Below are positions 1 through 8,137 of a DNA stretch of 64,000 nucleotides, piece after piece. A model generated the notes under the pieces. The model was not told the origin of the DNA. It saw only the letters and a list, made by a program, of their open reading frames with translations, and did not search any database. The translations under genes and the position numbers were made by a program. Every line of letters begins with the position of its first letter. Within the stretch, counting starts at the first letter, position 1. The DNA is from Geoalkalibacter sp. (GTDB lineage: Bacteria > Desulfobacterota > Desulfuromonadia > Desulfuromonadales > Geoalkalibacteraceae): positions 1 through 64,000 of the forward strand of contig NZ_JAUWAV010000016.1 of the NCBI RefSeq assembly GCF_030605225.1, written 5' to 3'.

Positions 1-51
1 TCGGGTGTCTGCATGAGGTCCCTCGCTTGACCAGAATCTAAAACGGGGACC

Positions 52-3000
52 ATGTATCTCATGTTTTGCATGACTCCTCCACTCGGGAGGGGGGTCAATT
101 CCTGGTGTCGTCAGGGGGTCAGTTTACCGTGTCGCCTGACACTCGCCCTCAACAAGCGTTCGGCCTGGTCGCAGCAGGCCAATCTCGCCCTCAACAAGCC
201 GGTAACCTTTCATACAGATGGTGGATGTTCAACCGCACCTGGCGATGTGGTCGATGGCGACTCGAATACGGTCTGCTACAGCTTTCAGGGCGGTTCTTAT
301 ACGGAAATATCGTTCACGATTGATCTGGCTTTTGCCGTGAGTCTTGAACGTTATCGCTTCTTGCCGCGGCAATTGACGACATACAGGATCGAGACCTCCA
401 TGGATAACCTCGAGTGGATCGAACGTTTATCAGGAGCAATTGCTTATAGTGAAACAAATGCCCTGGTAATTGATAACCCCACTCCCCACCGCGCAAGATA
501 CATCCGCTTTACGGGCAGCAACGACCAAACCGCCTTTGCCGGTCTGGCTGATTTCGAGGCCTTTGGTTCCGTGATTGGAGCCATCGAGTTGCCGAGAACC
601 GGCCAGTCCAGATGTTACGACGTCGCTGGTGTTGAAATCAGCTGCGCGGGCACGGGGCAGGATGGCGAGATTCAGGCGGGGGTCGCCTGGCCGGAGCCGC
701 GGTTTACCGACAACGGTGATGGCACCCTGACCGACAACCTGACCGGGCTGATCTGGCTGAAAAATGCCAACTGCTATGATCGGGTGACGTGGGACGATGC
801 ACTTTCCAACGCGGACAGCCTCGCAGATGGTGTTTGCGGACTGTCTGACAGCAGCCTGTTTGGCGATTGGCGCCTGCCTAATGTCATTGAGTTGGAAAGC
901 CTGGTTCACTTTGACTATCATTCTCAGCTCTCAGATCCGAATATTTACACATCAAACGCCCGTTGGCTCAACAACCAGGGGTTCACAGCGACACAAAATT
1001 CAGGCTACTGGACCTCCACGACCGCTCCGAATCATGCGGATAGGGCCTATTATGTCTACATGGATTTCGGCTATACCCATTTCGATGGGAAAAACGAATC
1101 CGCATATTTCATGGCCGTTCGCGGCAGCTCTGACGGCCCGGCCGCGTTGTGGCGGACTGGGCAGACAATTGACAGGGCCGATGGCGACGACGGGGATCTT
1201 CAGAAGGGTGTGCCTTGGCCGTCGCCAAGGTTTGTCGACAATAACGACGGTACAGTGACGGATCAGCTCACGGGACTGATCTGGCTCAAGAACGCCAACT
1301 GCGCCGGCAGCCCAAGAGGCTGGGACGCGGCCCTGAGCGATGTGGCCCAACTCAATGCCGCGGGCACCATGAATGCACGGGCTTGTGGGGACACCAGCAA
1401 TGGCGGCAGCCACCAGAGCGACTGGCGCCTGCCCAACATCAAGGAACTGCGCAGCCTCAACGATTTCTCCGCCTATAACCCGGCAGTGGCTGCGGGCCAT
1501 CCGTTCACGAACCTCTTGACCGACCATTATCACTTGTCGTCATCCCACGCCTCGCGCGACACAGCTTTTGCCTGGGTAGTCGCCATGGTCGACGGCTATA
1601 CCAACCGGATGCCCAAAGATGAAGGTTTCGGTACCTATTACGTCTGGCCCGTGCGCGGCGGCATACGCTCAGCGGAGGGCCCTCATCCCTTTGCCGGTGG
1701 CGATGGTTCTGCCGACGATCCCTACCAGATCGCCACGGTGGAACAATTCGACGCCGTGCGAGATTACCTCGACAAGCACTTCGTCCTGACCGCGGATATC
1801 GACCTGACGGACGAATGGGAGCCCATCGGCACGTATGTGGGTTGGGAGGACCCGGCCAACCAGCCGTTCACCGGCAGTCTCAACGGTGCCGGTTTTGCCA
1901 TCAACGGCCTGTTCATTGATCAACCGAATCGGCAGGACGTCGGCTTGTTTGGTCTCACCGCCGACGCCACCATCGAAAACCTCAACCTTGTCGATGTCGA
2001 TATCACCGGCCGTACTGCGGGCGCCTTGGTCGGCTGGGCGTTTGCGACTAGGGTGAAAAACGTGACGACCTCCGGTGAGGTCAAGGCGTTGACCCGTGCC
2101 GGAGGTCTCATGGGCGAGGTGTTTGAAGACTCGTTCGTCGCCGACTCGAGTTCTTCGTGCACCGTCAGCACGACCAACGGCACCAATGCCGGAGGGCTGA
2201 TCGGGCAGATGCGGGGGACAACCCTCATCAGATCTCACGCGACCGGCAATGTCTCAACCGGATCTCAGGATCTGGCCGGGGGGCTGGTCGGTGAGGCGAC
2301 GTCCGGCTCCTTCATCGACATGTGCTATGCCGCGGGCAATGTGAGCGGGACAAGTGAGATTGGTGGGTTGGTCGGCTATCTGCGGGATTCGCGGATTGAA
2401 AAATCTCATGCGACAGGCAGGGTTGACGGAGGAACGACTGAACGGATCGGCGGCTTGGTCGGCCACCTATTTTCCAACGCACGGGTTGAAAACTCCTATG
2501 CCGGCGGCGAGGTCATCGGTGGCAGCAAAGTCGGCGGTCTCGTTGGTGAGATTGACGAGACCTCATCCGTCATCAATTCTTATGCCGTGGGAAGGGTGAT
2601 TGGAACCTCCAATGTCGGCGGGTTGGTCGGCCATGCGTCCGGGGCGACCATCAGCAATTCCTACTACGACCGCAACACCAGCGGCCAAAGCGACACCGGC
2701 AAGGGCGAGCCGAAAACCACGGCGGTGTTGCAGCAGCTCGACACCTTCAGCGCCACCTGGAATATCGTCGGGGATTCCAATATCGAACGCGGCTATCCGT
2801 TTCTGGCCTGGCAAGGTCAGATCAATTACTTCGGCAATCCCGCCTGGGTCATCGGCACGAAAGTAGTTAACCCCGATCCGGTTGACCCCATCCAGATCGA
2901 GCAAGGTTATGACGAGAGCCCACAAGTGGATGCATCCCACCGGGTGATTCGCCGCGACCCTGAAACCGGAGAGGTGCTTTCCATCACCAGCGCGGTCAGC

Positions 3001-3498
3001 AGGTTGCCCGGTTCCACGACTCTGGTCAGCCGCGAGGATCCGGACAACCCCGTGGTCATGACCACAGCCGGGCTAGAGACGGAGGGTTACACCCTCACCA
3101 TCCAGGTCGAAGCCCACGGCGACGGCAGCGCCATCCACCGGGTGATTCTCAGCGGCGAGGGCATTCCAGATGAAATCATCAGCGAAGCCCGCATCGCTCT
3201 TCCCGGCGCCTTCACTCTTATTGCAGAGGATGGCCTTGTCACCAGCTGGATCGAGCTGCCCCAACGCGACGGTCGGCGCTGGCGCGCGGTGGTGCAAACC
3301 AACCCCCAAGGCGAAAGCCGCAGCTGGTATGAGAGCTACAACGAAGACAGCGAGAATTGGCAGCCGGAAGCCTACACCTTGGCGAACGAAGAGCAGGCCT
3401 TTGAGCCGGGTAATCGCATCGAGGTCAGTGAGAACGAAGAGTTCGGCGAGGTCGAGATCCGCGTTGAAACCACGCTTACCCAGCCGTTGCATTTTTAG
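52..3498 (+). CDS. Large multidomain surface/secreted-type protein: F5/8-type C, two DUF1566, GLUG repeats
   Basis: The open frame encodes 1148 residues. A discoidin-like F5/8 type C region (about 44-172) begins at NLALNKPVTF. Two DUF1566 (Lcl C-terminal-like) modules follow at about 180-360 and 365-555, each with an NGDGT/NDGT-x-TD-LTGLIWLKNANC signature. A run of GLUG-type repeats (GGLVG motifs) spans about 575-890, then an acidic tail with no membrane anchor. Such proteins are normally exported and may bind carbohydrate or other surfaces, but no signal peptide is visible. The first roughly 40 codons look non-coding: they lie in a tandem 24-nt repeat and carry a duplicated 16-bp stretch. 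The SAWSQQA segment just before NLALNK could be the remnant of a signal peptide. The 5' end is therefore probably rearranged, and the true start is unknown. The lipoprotein gene follows after 14 bp. The domain calls are firm; the start and the biological role are not. Confidence 0.7.
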   Translation: MYLMFCMTPPLGRGVNSWCRQGVSLPCRLTLALNKRSAWSQQANLALNKPVTFHTDGGCSTAPGDVVDGDSNTVCYSFQGGSYTEISFTIDLAFAVSLERYRFLPRQLTTYRIETSMDNLEWIERLSGAIAYSETNALVIDNPTPHRARYIRFTGSNDQTAFAGLADFEAFGSVIGAIELPRTGQSRCYDVAGVEISCAGTGQDGEIQAGVAWPEPRFTDNGDGTLTDNLTGLIWLKNANCYDRVTWDDALSNADSLADGVCGLSDSSLFGDWRLPNVIELESLVHFDYHSQLSDPNIYTSNARWLNNQGFTATQNSGYWTSTTAPNHADRAYYVYMDFGYTHFDGKNESAYFMAVRGSSDGPAALWRTGQTIDRADGDDGDLQKGVPWPSPRFVDNNDGTVTDQLTGLIWLKNANCAGSPRGWDAALSDVAQLNAAGTMNARACGDTSNGGSHQSDWRLPNIKELRSLNDFSAYNPAVAAGHPFTNLLTDHYHLSSSHASRDTAFAWVVAMVDGYTNRMPKDEGFGTYYVWPVRGGIRSAEGPHPFAGGDGSADDPYQIATVEQFDAVRDYLDKHFVLTADIDLTDEWEPIGTYVGWEDPANQPFTGSLNGAGFAINGLFIDQPNRQDVGLFGLTADATIENLNLVDVDITGRTAGALVGWAFATRVKNVTTSGEVKALTRAGGLMGEVFEDSFVADSSSSCTVSTTNGTNAGGLIGQMRGTTLIRSHATGNVSTGSQDLAGGLVGEATSGSFIDMCYAAGNVSGTSEIGGLVGYLRDSRIEKSHATGRVDGGTTERIGGLVGHLFSNARVENSYAGGEVIGGSKVGGLVGEIDETSSVINSYAVGRVIGTSNVGGLVGHASGATISNSYYDRNTSGQSDTGKGEPKTTAVLQQLDTFSATWNIVGDSNIERGYPFLAWQGQINYFGNPAWVIGTKVVNPDPVDPIQIEQGYDESPQVDASHRVIRRDPETGEVLSITSAVSRLPGSTTLVSREDPDNPVVMTTAGLETEGYTLTIQVEAHGDGSAIHRVILSGEGIPDEIISEARIALPGAFTLIAEDGLVTSWIELPQRDGRRWRAVVQTNPQGESRSWYESYNEDSENWQPEAYTLANEEQAFEPGNRIEVSENEEFGEVEIRVETTLTQPLHF
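90..199 (+). repeat. Tandem 24-nt repeat and 16-bp direct repeat at the 5' end of the surface-protein gene
   Basis: Two units starting GGGGGTCA and ending GTGTCG lie at 90-110 and 114-134. The 16-bp sequence CTCGCCCTCAACAAGC occurs at 142-157 and again at 184-199, exactly 42 nt (14 codons) apart. The second copy encodes the start of the F5/8 domain. The arrangement suggests a recombination or small duplication that replaced the original 5' end of the gene. Confidence 0.7.
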
Positions 3499-3512
3499 CA
3501 AGGAGCGCCGCA

Positions 3513-3791
3513 ATGAAGACACGCAAGTGGATGCAGTTCTTGATCATCGTGCTGCTGGCCGTGGTTGTCGCAGCCTGTGGCAGCAGCAGTTACAAGGGCG
3601 AGGCTTCTGATGAAGATGTCATCGCCATGGAGCTGGGCGTGGAGTACCAGGTGTTTGCGGGAGACCGTATCGAGCCCCTGGAGGCAGAAGAAGATGCGCG
3701 CATCTCGGTTCGCCATGTGGTTGGTGAAGGGGGAGATGAGAAGTATGTCACCCTGCTGACCGGCAGTGCCGAGCTGATACGGGGGACATAG
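3513..3791 (+). CDS. Small lipoprotein, function unknown
   Basis: The product has 92 residues. Its N-terminus is basic, followed by a hydrophobic stretch and a lipobox ending VVAAC-GSSS, so it should be a signal peptidase II substrate lipidated at about Cys22. The mature part is acidic and lacks recognisable domains. An AGGAG ribosome-binding site sits 8 nt before the ATG. The gene follows the large surface protein by 14 bp and is probably cotranscribed with it, which suggests a shared envelope role. A strong hairpin closes the unit downstream. Confidence 0.75.
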   Translation: MKTRKWMQFLIIVLLAVVVAACGSSSYKGEASDEDVIAMELGVEYQVFAGDRIEPLEAEEDARISVRHVVGEGGDEKYVTLLTGSAELIRGT

Positions 3792-3821
3792 GAAGAGAAA
3801 ACCAAATAAGATCAGGCTTGG

Positions 3822-3852
3822 GACAGGCTGGTTTTCAAAAAACCAGCCTGTC
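3822..3852. terminator. Bidirectional hairpin terminator
   Basis: A perfect 14-bp inverted repeat (GACAGGCTGGTTTT and its complement) with a 3-nt loop lies between the stops of the convergent lipoprotein and response-regulator genes. The A/T run is built into the stem top, so it can serve both strands. Confidence 0.75.
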
Positions 3853-3876
3853 TCATTTCGGGAACGGATCCTTCCC

Positions 3877-4542
3877 TTACCCCTCGAACTTGTACCCCAC
3901 CCCATAGACCGAGTGAATGAGTTCCTCGTCGGGAGCGACGGCGGCGATTTTCTTGCGCAGCTTCTTGATGTGGCTGTCGATGGTGCGATCGCCGACGGTG
4001 CGCTGGTCGGGATAAATGCGGTCCATGAGCTGGGTGCGCGAGTAGATGCGTCCGGGATGGGCGGCAAGAAATTGCAGCAGCTTGAATTCCACCGCCGTCA
4101 GGTCGAGATCCTGGCCGTGCAGGGTCGCCTTGTAGCGCCCTTCGTCGAGAAGCAGTCCGGCTTCCTGGGCGGAGGGCCCGCTGGCGCGGCGCAGCACTAC
4201 CTTGACGCGCGCCACCACCTCGCGCGGGCTGAAGGGCTTGCAGATATAGTCGTCGGCGCCGAGTTCGAGGCCGAGCAGGCGGTCGATTTCCTCGACGCGC
4301 GCGGTGACCATGAGGATGGGCACGGCGGAGAAGGCGCGGATGTCCTTGCAGATGTCCAATCCGTCGCGGCCGGGCAGCATGAGATCGAGGAGGATCACCC
4401 GCGGCTCGTGCTCGCGCACCCAGGGTACGACCTCCAGGCCGTTGTCGAGGATGGAGACGACAAAGCCGGCCTGTTGCAGATAGTCGCGCAACAATCCGGA
4501 GAGTTTGGGCTCGTCTTCGACGATGAGGATGTGGTCGTTCAT
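3877..4542 (-). CDS. OmpR-family response regulator, BaeR-like
   Basis: The product has 221 residues. The receiver domain (1-115) carries the acidic pair Glu9-Asp10, the phospho-acceptor Asp53 in LLDLMLPG, and a KPF motif. A winged-helix Trans_reg_C DNA-binding domain follows and ends in SVYGVGYKFEG. The GADDYICKPFSPREVVARVK segment resembles BaeR-type regulators. The ATG overlaps the kinase stop by 4 nt (ATGA), so the pair is translationally coupled and should form one phosphorelay. The Spy/CpxP-like gene on the other side of the divergent promoter is a plausible target, by analogy with the BaeSR-spy link in enterobacteria. The family call is firm; the stimulus is inferred. Confidence 0.88.
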   Translation of the reverse strand: MNDHILIVEDEPKLSGLLRDYLQQAGFVVSILDNGLEVVPWVREHEPRVILLDLMLPGRDGLDICKDIRAFSAVPILMVTARVEEIDRLLGLELGADDYICKPFSPREVVARVKVVLRRASGPSAQEAGLLLDEGRYKATLHGQDLDLTAVEFKLLQFLAAHPGRIYSRTQLMDRIYPDQRTVGDRTIDSHIKKLRKKIAAVAPDEELIHSVYGVGYKFEG

Positions 4543-5990
4543 GGCTGATCTCCCGCCAGGGGCAGTTTGACGCGAATCCAGAGTCCGCCCAGGGGCGAGA
4601 GCCTGGCCTCGATGGTACCTTCGTGGGCTTCGACGATGTTGCGGCAGATGGCCAGGCCCAGGCCCGCACCGCCGGTGGCGCGCCGACGTGAGCCCTCGAC
4701 CCGGTAGAGGCGCTCGAAAAGGCGCTCCAGTTCGCTCTCGGGCACGCCGGGAGCGCTGTCGTGGAGATGGATGAAGGCATATTTTTCGTCAGCGTCCAGA
4801 CTCAATTCCAGACGACCGCCGCTATCGGTGTATTTGAGGGCGTTGTCGAGCAGGTTGCAGAACAGTTGATGCAGTCGCTCGGGATCGGCAAAGACGAATA
4901 AGGGTTTGGCGTCGGTCGGATCGACCTTGACGGCGATGTTCTTGTCGGCGAAGGCGCTTTGGTAGAGTTCCAGACTATCGTCCAGGGCCTCGCCGAGATC
5001 CAGGCGGATCTTGCGGTAGCTCAGGGCGCCCAGGTCGGAGAGGGCAAGCTGATAGAGATCGTCCACCAGACGATTGAGGTGCAGGGCTTCGGCGTGCAGG
5101 GAATGCAAGGCCTCGGCGCTGGTGGGGCGGATGCCGTCCTGCAGCGCTTCGATTTCCCCGCGCAGCACCGCCAGGGGAGTGCGCAGCTCGTGGGAGATGT
5201 CGGCGATCCATTGGCGGCGCGCCTGCTCGTTTTTCTCCAGGGTCAGGGCTAAGGAATTGAAGTCACGCGCCAGTTGCCCGAGCTCGTCATCGCCCGTGAC
5301 GGGCACGCGGGTGTCGTAGGCGCCGGCGCTCAGGCGGTGGGTCGCGGCGGCCAGTGTCTTGACGGGGCGCACCAGCCGCTTGGCCAGAGGCAGGGCGATG
5401 AGGGCCGAGATCAGCAGGGTGGCTCCGGCGACCAGGGCCAGGGCGAATTTCTGCTGGCGGACGAACTGCAACTGGTAGGTGTCGAAGGCGCTCTGGCGCG
5501 GCGCCAGGCCAAGATAGCCGATGGCGACGCCCTGGTGGCGCAGGGTGCGCAGGGGGATGTCGGTGCTTGGCATCTCGCGCGGAGTGACCAGGGGACGGCG
5601 CGCGGCGTCGAGCAGCAGGATACGGCGCTCAAAGGGCTGAGAGCGCGGGCTGCGGCCCGACGCCGGATCCTCTTTGTCGCGCCGGGACTCCGCGCGCGCC
5701 TCTTCCTTCTTGGGCGGTTCCGGCAGGCGTGCGCCGCCCTGGGTGTTGCGCACCCGCGCGCGCAGCCAGGCGACGGGTTCGGTTCCGAGAAAATCCCACC
5801 CGCCCCGCTCGGCGTAGGCCTGTTCGAGCTCGCCGGCCAAGGTCGCCAGGCGCTCCTGGTCGAGGGTGTTGACGTAGCGCAGAAAGCCGCGGTTGATGCT
5901 CCACTGCATGATCAGCCACATGCACAGCACCACCGCCGCCGTGGCGGCGAGCATGGCCAGAAACAGCCGGTATTTGATGCCGATTCTCAT
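4539..5990 (-). CDS. Membrane sensor histidine kinase, BaeS-like
   Basis: The product has 483 residues. One transmembrane helix lies near residues 10-30 and a second near 183-203, bracketing a periplasmic sensor region with a charged, Lys/Glu/Arg-rich insert around 92-115. A HAMP domain follows (about 204-255), then HisKA with His267 in DISHELRTPL, and an HATPase domain with GGAGLGLAICRN as the G box. It phosphorylates the overlapping downstream regulator. An AAGGA ribosome-binding site precedes the ATG. It reads away from two small envelope genes across a 181-bp divergent region, consistent with an envelope-stress module. Confidence 0.88.
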   Translation of the reverse strand: MRIGIKYRLFLAMLAATAAVVLCMWLIMQWSINRGFLRYVNTLDQERLATLAGELEQAYAERGGWDFLGTEPVAWLRARVRNTQGGARLPEPPKKEEARAESRRDKEDPASGRSPRSQPFERRILLLDAARRPLVTPREMPSTDIPLRTLRHQGVAIGYLGLAPRQSAFDTYQLQFVRQQKFALALVAGATLLISALIALPLAKRLVRPVKTLAAATHRLSAGAYDTRVPVTGDDELGQLARDFNSLALTLEKNEQARRQWIADISHELRTPLAVLRGEIEALQDGIRPTSAEALHSLHAEALHLNRLVDDLYQLALSDLGALSYRKIRLDLGEALDDSLELYQSAFADKNIAVKVDPTDAKPLFVFADPERLHQLFCNLLDNALKYTDSGGRLELSLDADEKYAFIHLHDSAPGVPESELERLFERLYRVEGSRRRATGGAGLGLAICRNIVEAHEGTIEARLSPLGGLWIRVKLPLAGDQP

Positions 5991-6171
5991 CGGGAGTCCT
6001 TCGCGTCGAGCTGTTCACCTGTTCTTTTCCTACCATAATTTCGCCAGGGAAAACACGGGCGGTTCGTGACCCCTCGCGCATTTCCTCAATTCTTCCCTAT
6101 TTGCGCCACAGTCGTGCGTTATTCCTTGAGCCATAAAGGATGAACATCAACCTGTCACACAGGAGGTCGCC

Positions 6172-6660
6172 ATGAAAAAGATGGTCGAAATGAATCAGGG
6201 ATTCGCCAGGATGTTGCCGGTCGCGATGCTCGCTTTGGCCTTGACGCTCTCGGGCGTCGGCCCGGCCTGGGCTGATCGCGGTGGTGATCGCGGCCGTCAC
6301 GAGGGGCGCTACGAGGAGCGCCATCGCGGCAAGCCGGACCATCGCTTCGAGCATCGCCACAAGGAGAAGGTCAAGGTTGTGCGCGAGCTGCCGCGCGGCC
6401 ACCGCAAGGTGGTGGTCAACAAAACGACCTATTACGTGCATGACCATCGGTATTACAGCCGTGCGCCGGGCGGTTACGTGCTGGTGCGCCCGCCGGTGGG
6501 CCTGGTGGTTGCCAGCCTGCCCCTGGGATCGGTCAACATCAGTATCGGCGGCCTGTTCTATTCGCGCTATGACGATGTGTATTACCGCCCCGTGCCGCGC
6601 GGCTATCAGGTGGTGGCCGCACCCTATTATCCGCAGTACGCGCATCCGGGCCAATGGTGA
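6172..6660 (+). CDS. Exported DUF6515-like protein, histidine/arginine-rich
   Basis: The product has 162 residues. A long signal peptide runs to about residue 35 (GPAWA-DRGG). A strongly basic, His/Arg-rich segment follows, then a Tyr-rich C-terminal half with PPVGLVVASLP and repeated YY pairs, which matches the DUF6515 pattern. No catalytic motif is visible. An AGGAGG ribosome-binding site is placed ideally. It heads a two-gene unit with the Spy/CpxP-like gene and lies divergent from the BaeSR-like pair. Periplasmic or outer-membrane location is inferred; function is unknown. Confidence 0.7.
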   Translation: MKKMVEMNQGFARMLPVAMLALALTLSGVGPAWADRGGDRGRHEGRYEERHRGKPDHRFEHRHKEKVKVVRELPRGHRKVVVNKTTYYVHDHRYYSRAPGGYVLVRPPVGLVVASLPLGSVNISIGGLFYSRYDDVYYRPVPRGYQVVAAPYYPQYAHPGQW

Positions 6661-6723
6661 GAGCGCCGCGCGGTTTCCATGAAAACCAGGGGCCAGGGCC
6701 CCGCAACCAAGGAGAAATCCATC

Positions 6724-7206
6724 ATGAAAAAATCACTTCTTCTCATTGCCATGCTGACCACCGCGCTTACGGCCGGTCACGCCTTCCAGGCCGCTCAGGT
6801 CGAAGCTTCCCCGGGCAAGGATCGCTCCAAGCTGGAGCGGGGTGAGGGCCGCGACGACAAGGGCGGGCGCCATGGTGAGCGCATGGCAAGGGAGTTGGGG
6901 CTGAGCGCCGAGCAGCAGGAGCAGATCCGCGCCATTGTCGAGGAACACCGCGCCAAGGCCGAGCCCCTGCGCCAGAGTCTTGAACAAAATCGCGGCCAGA
7001 TGCGTGAGGCGGTCAAGGCGCAAAACTTCGACGAAGCCGCCGTGCGCGGCCTGGTCGCAGACCAGATGCCGGTCAAGAGCGAATTGATGGTGGAGCGGGC
7101 ACGCATGAAAAACCAGATCCACAACCTGCTCACCCCCGAGCAGCAGGCGCTGGCCGAAGCGCGCATGCAGGAGCGCGGCGGCCGGTACGGCAAGAAAGGC
7201 TGGTAA
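6724..7206 (+). CDS. Spy/CpxP-like periplasmic protein (LTxxQ family)
   Basis: The product has 160 residues. The signal peptide ends near residues 20-28. The mature part is helical and charged, with the family motifs LGLSAEQQEQI and LLTPEQQAL, a typical pair in Spy/CpxP/zinc-resistance proteins. Known members are periplasmic chaperones or inhibitors of envelope-stress kinases. The MKKSLL start at 6724 was chosen because AAGGAGAAA lies just upstream and the signal peptide begins there; an in-frame ATG at 6679 lacks both. Its position beside a BaeSR-like system suggests that the system controls it. A hairpin follows the gene. Confidence 0.82.
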   Translation: MKKSLLLIAMLTTALTAGHAFQAAQVEASPGKDRSKLERGEGRDDKGGRHGERMARELGLSAEQQEQIRAIVEEHRAKAEPLRQSLEQNRGQMREAVKAQNFDEAAVRGLVADQMPVKSELMVERARMKNQIHNLLTPEQQALAEARMQERGGRYGKKGW

Positions 7207-7226
7207 ATCGCGAGGTATTCAGGGAG

Positions 7227-7258
7227 TCAGGCCCCTCGTCCGCAGGCGAGGGGCCTGA
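7227..7258 (+). terminator. Hairpin after the Spy/CpxP-like gene
   Basis: Twelve-bp arms (TCAGGCCCCTCG and its complement) enclose an 8-nt loop 20 nt past the stop. No clean T-run follows, so termination may be partial or Rho-aided. Confidence 0.55.
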
Positions 7259-7362
7259 TGCGTTGGGTTTCGCCGTGCTCCGCCCAGCCAATTTTGTTCT
7301 GTCAATCTCTTTGACTTTTTTGCTTTTGGCGCAAGGAAAGGGCGCGTGCTAAGCTTTTCGCT

Positions 7363-7914
7363 ATGAATGAGCGAACTTTCGAAAAACTCAAGGCAATCCC
7401 CGCAGGCTGGCAGCGCCGCCTGTATTTCATGGGGGTACTCGGCGAAGCCCTGGCACCAGAAGGGGTGCGACCGGTCATCGTCGGCGGCAACGCGGTGGAA
7501 TTTTACACCCTGGGCGGCTACGCCACGGCCGATATCGATCTGGTGGTCGTGGAGCGCGAGGCGGTGGATCGCTGTCTGTGTGCCTTCGGTTTTGGCCGCG
7601 AGGGCCGCCACTGGTACAGCGAGGAACTGGATCTGGCGGTGGAGATTCCCGGATCGGTGCTGGCGGGTGACCCGGCGCGGGTGACGGAAGTCGAAATCGA
7701 CGGGCGCTTGGTTTATCTCATCGGCCTGGAGGATCTCGTCATCGACCGGCTCAACGCTCTGGTGCATTGGCGCTCGGCGCGCGACGGCGAATGGGCCGAA
7801 CAGATGCTGGCCCTGCATTTTGCCGAGGTGGATTTTGATTATCTGCGCCGTCGCGCCGAAACGGAAAAGGTCGGTAACGCGCTGGAAGAGATGCTGAAGA
7901 GACTTGGGAAATGA
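7363..7914 (+). CDS. Nucleotidyltransferase-fold protein (DUF6036/AbiEii-like), putative
   Basis: The product has 183 residues. The N-terminal half has a nucleotidyltransferase-like pattern: VIVGGNAVEFYTLGGYATADIDLVV supplies the GG-x-A and the D-x-D-type acidic pair near residues 40-65. Later acidic residues (SEELDLAVEI) could complete a metal site. Related proteins are often annotated as DUF6036 or AbiEii-type transferases, some of them toxin or antitoxin components. The stop overlaps the next start by 4 nt, so the pair is coupled. The ribosome-binding site is weak. The substrate is unknown and a toxin-antitoxin role is only a possibility. Confidence 0.6.
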   Translation: MNERTFEKLKAIPAGWQRRLYFMGVLGEALAPEGVRPVIVGGNAVEFYTLGGYATADIDLVVVEREAVDRCLCAFGFGREGRHWYSEELDLAVEIPGSVLAGDPARVTEVEIDGRLVYLIGLEDLVIDRLNALVHWRSARDGEWAEQMLALHFAEVDFDYLRRRAETEKVGNALEEMLKRLGK

Positions 7915-8129
7915 AGCGGATCATTCTGGAAGACTACCTCCGCGATAATCGCGCGCCCTTTGCCCGCGCGCGGCTCTCGCGTGACGCTGGCCGCCGGGCC
8001 ATGACCCGACCGCGTTCGGCCGAGGAGCGCGAGCTTCTGCTGCGGCTTGACCGTGCCCGCCTGCGGCGCTGGCTGCGCGAAGGTCGGCTGGAAATTCTCG
8101 GTCCGCGTAAATTCCGACTGAATTTCTGA
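7911..8129 (+). CDS. Small basic protein coupled to the nucleotidyltransferase-like gene
   Basis: The product has 72 residues, rich in arginine, with no signal peptide or membrane segment. The middle (EERELLLRLDRARLRRWLREGRL) looks like amphipathic helices, perhaps a small nucleic-acid or protein-binding unit. It begins inside the stop of the preceding gene (ATGA overlap), so it should be made with it in a fixed ratio. No family was recognised. Confidence 0.55.
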   Translation: MKRIILEDYLRDNRAPFARARLSRDAGRRAMTRPRSAEERELLLRLDRARLRRWLREGRLEILGPRKFRLNF

Positions 8130-8137
8130 TTTTTCTC

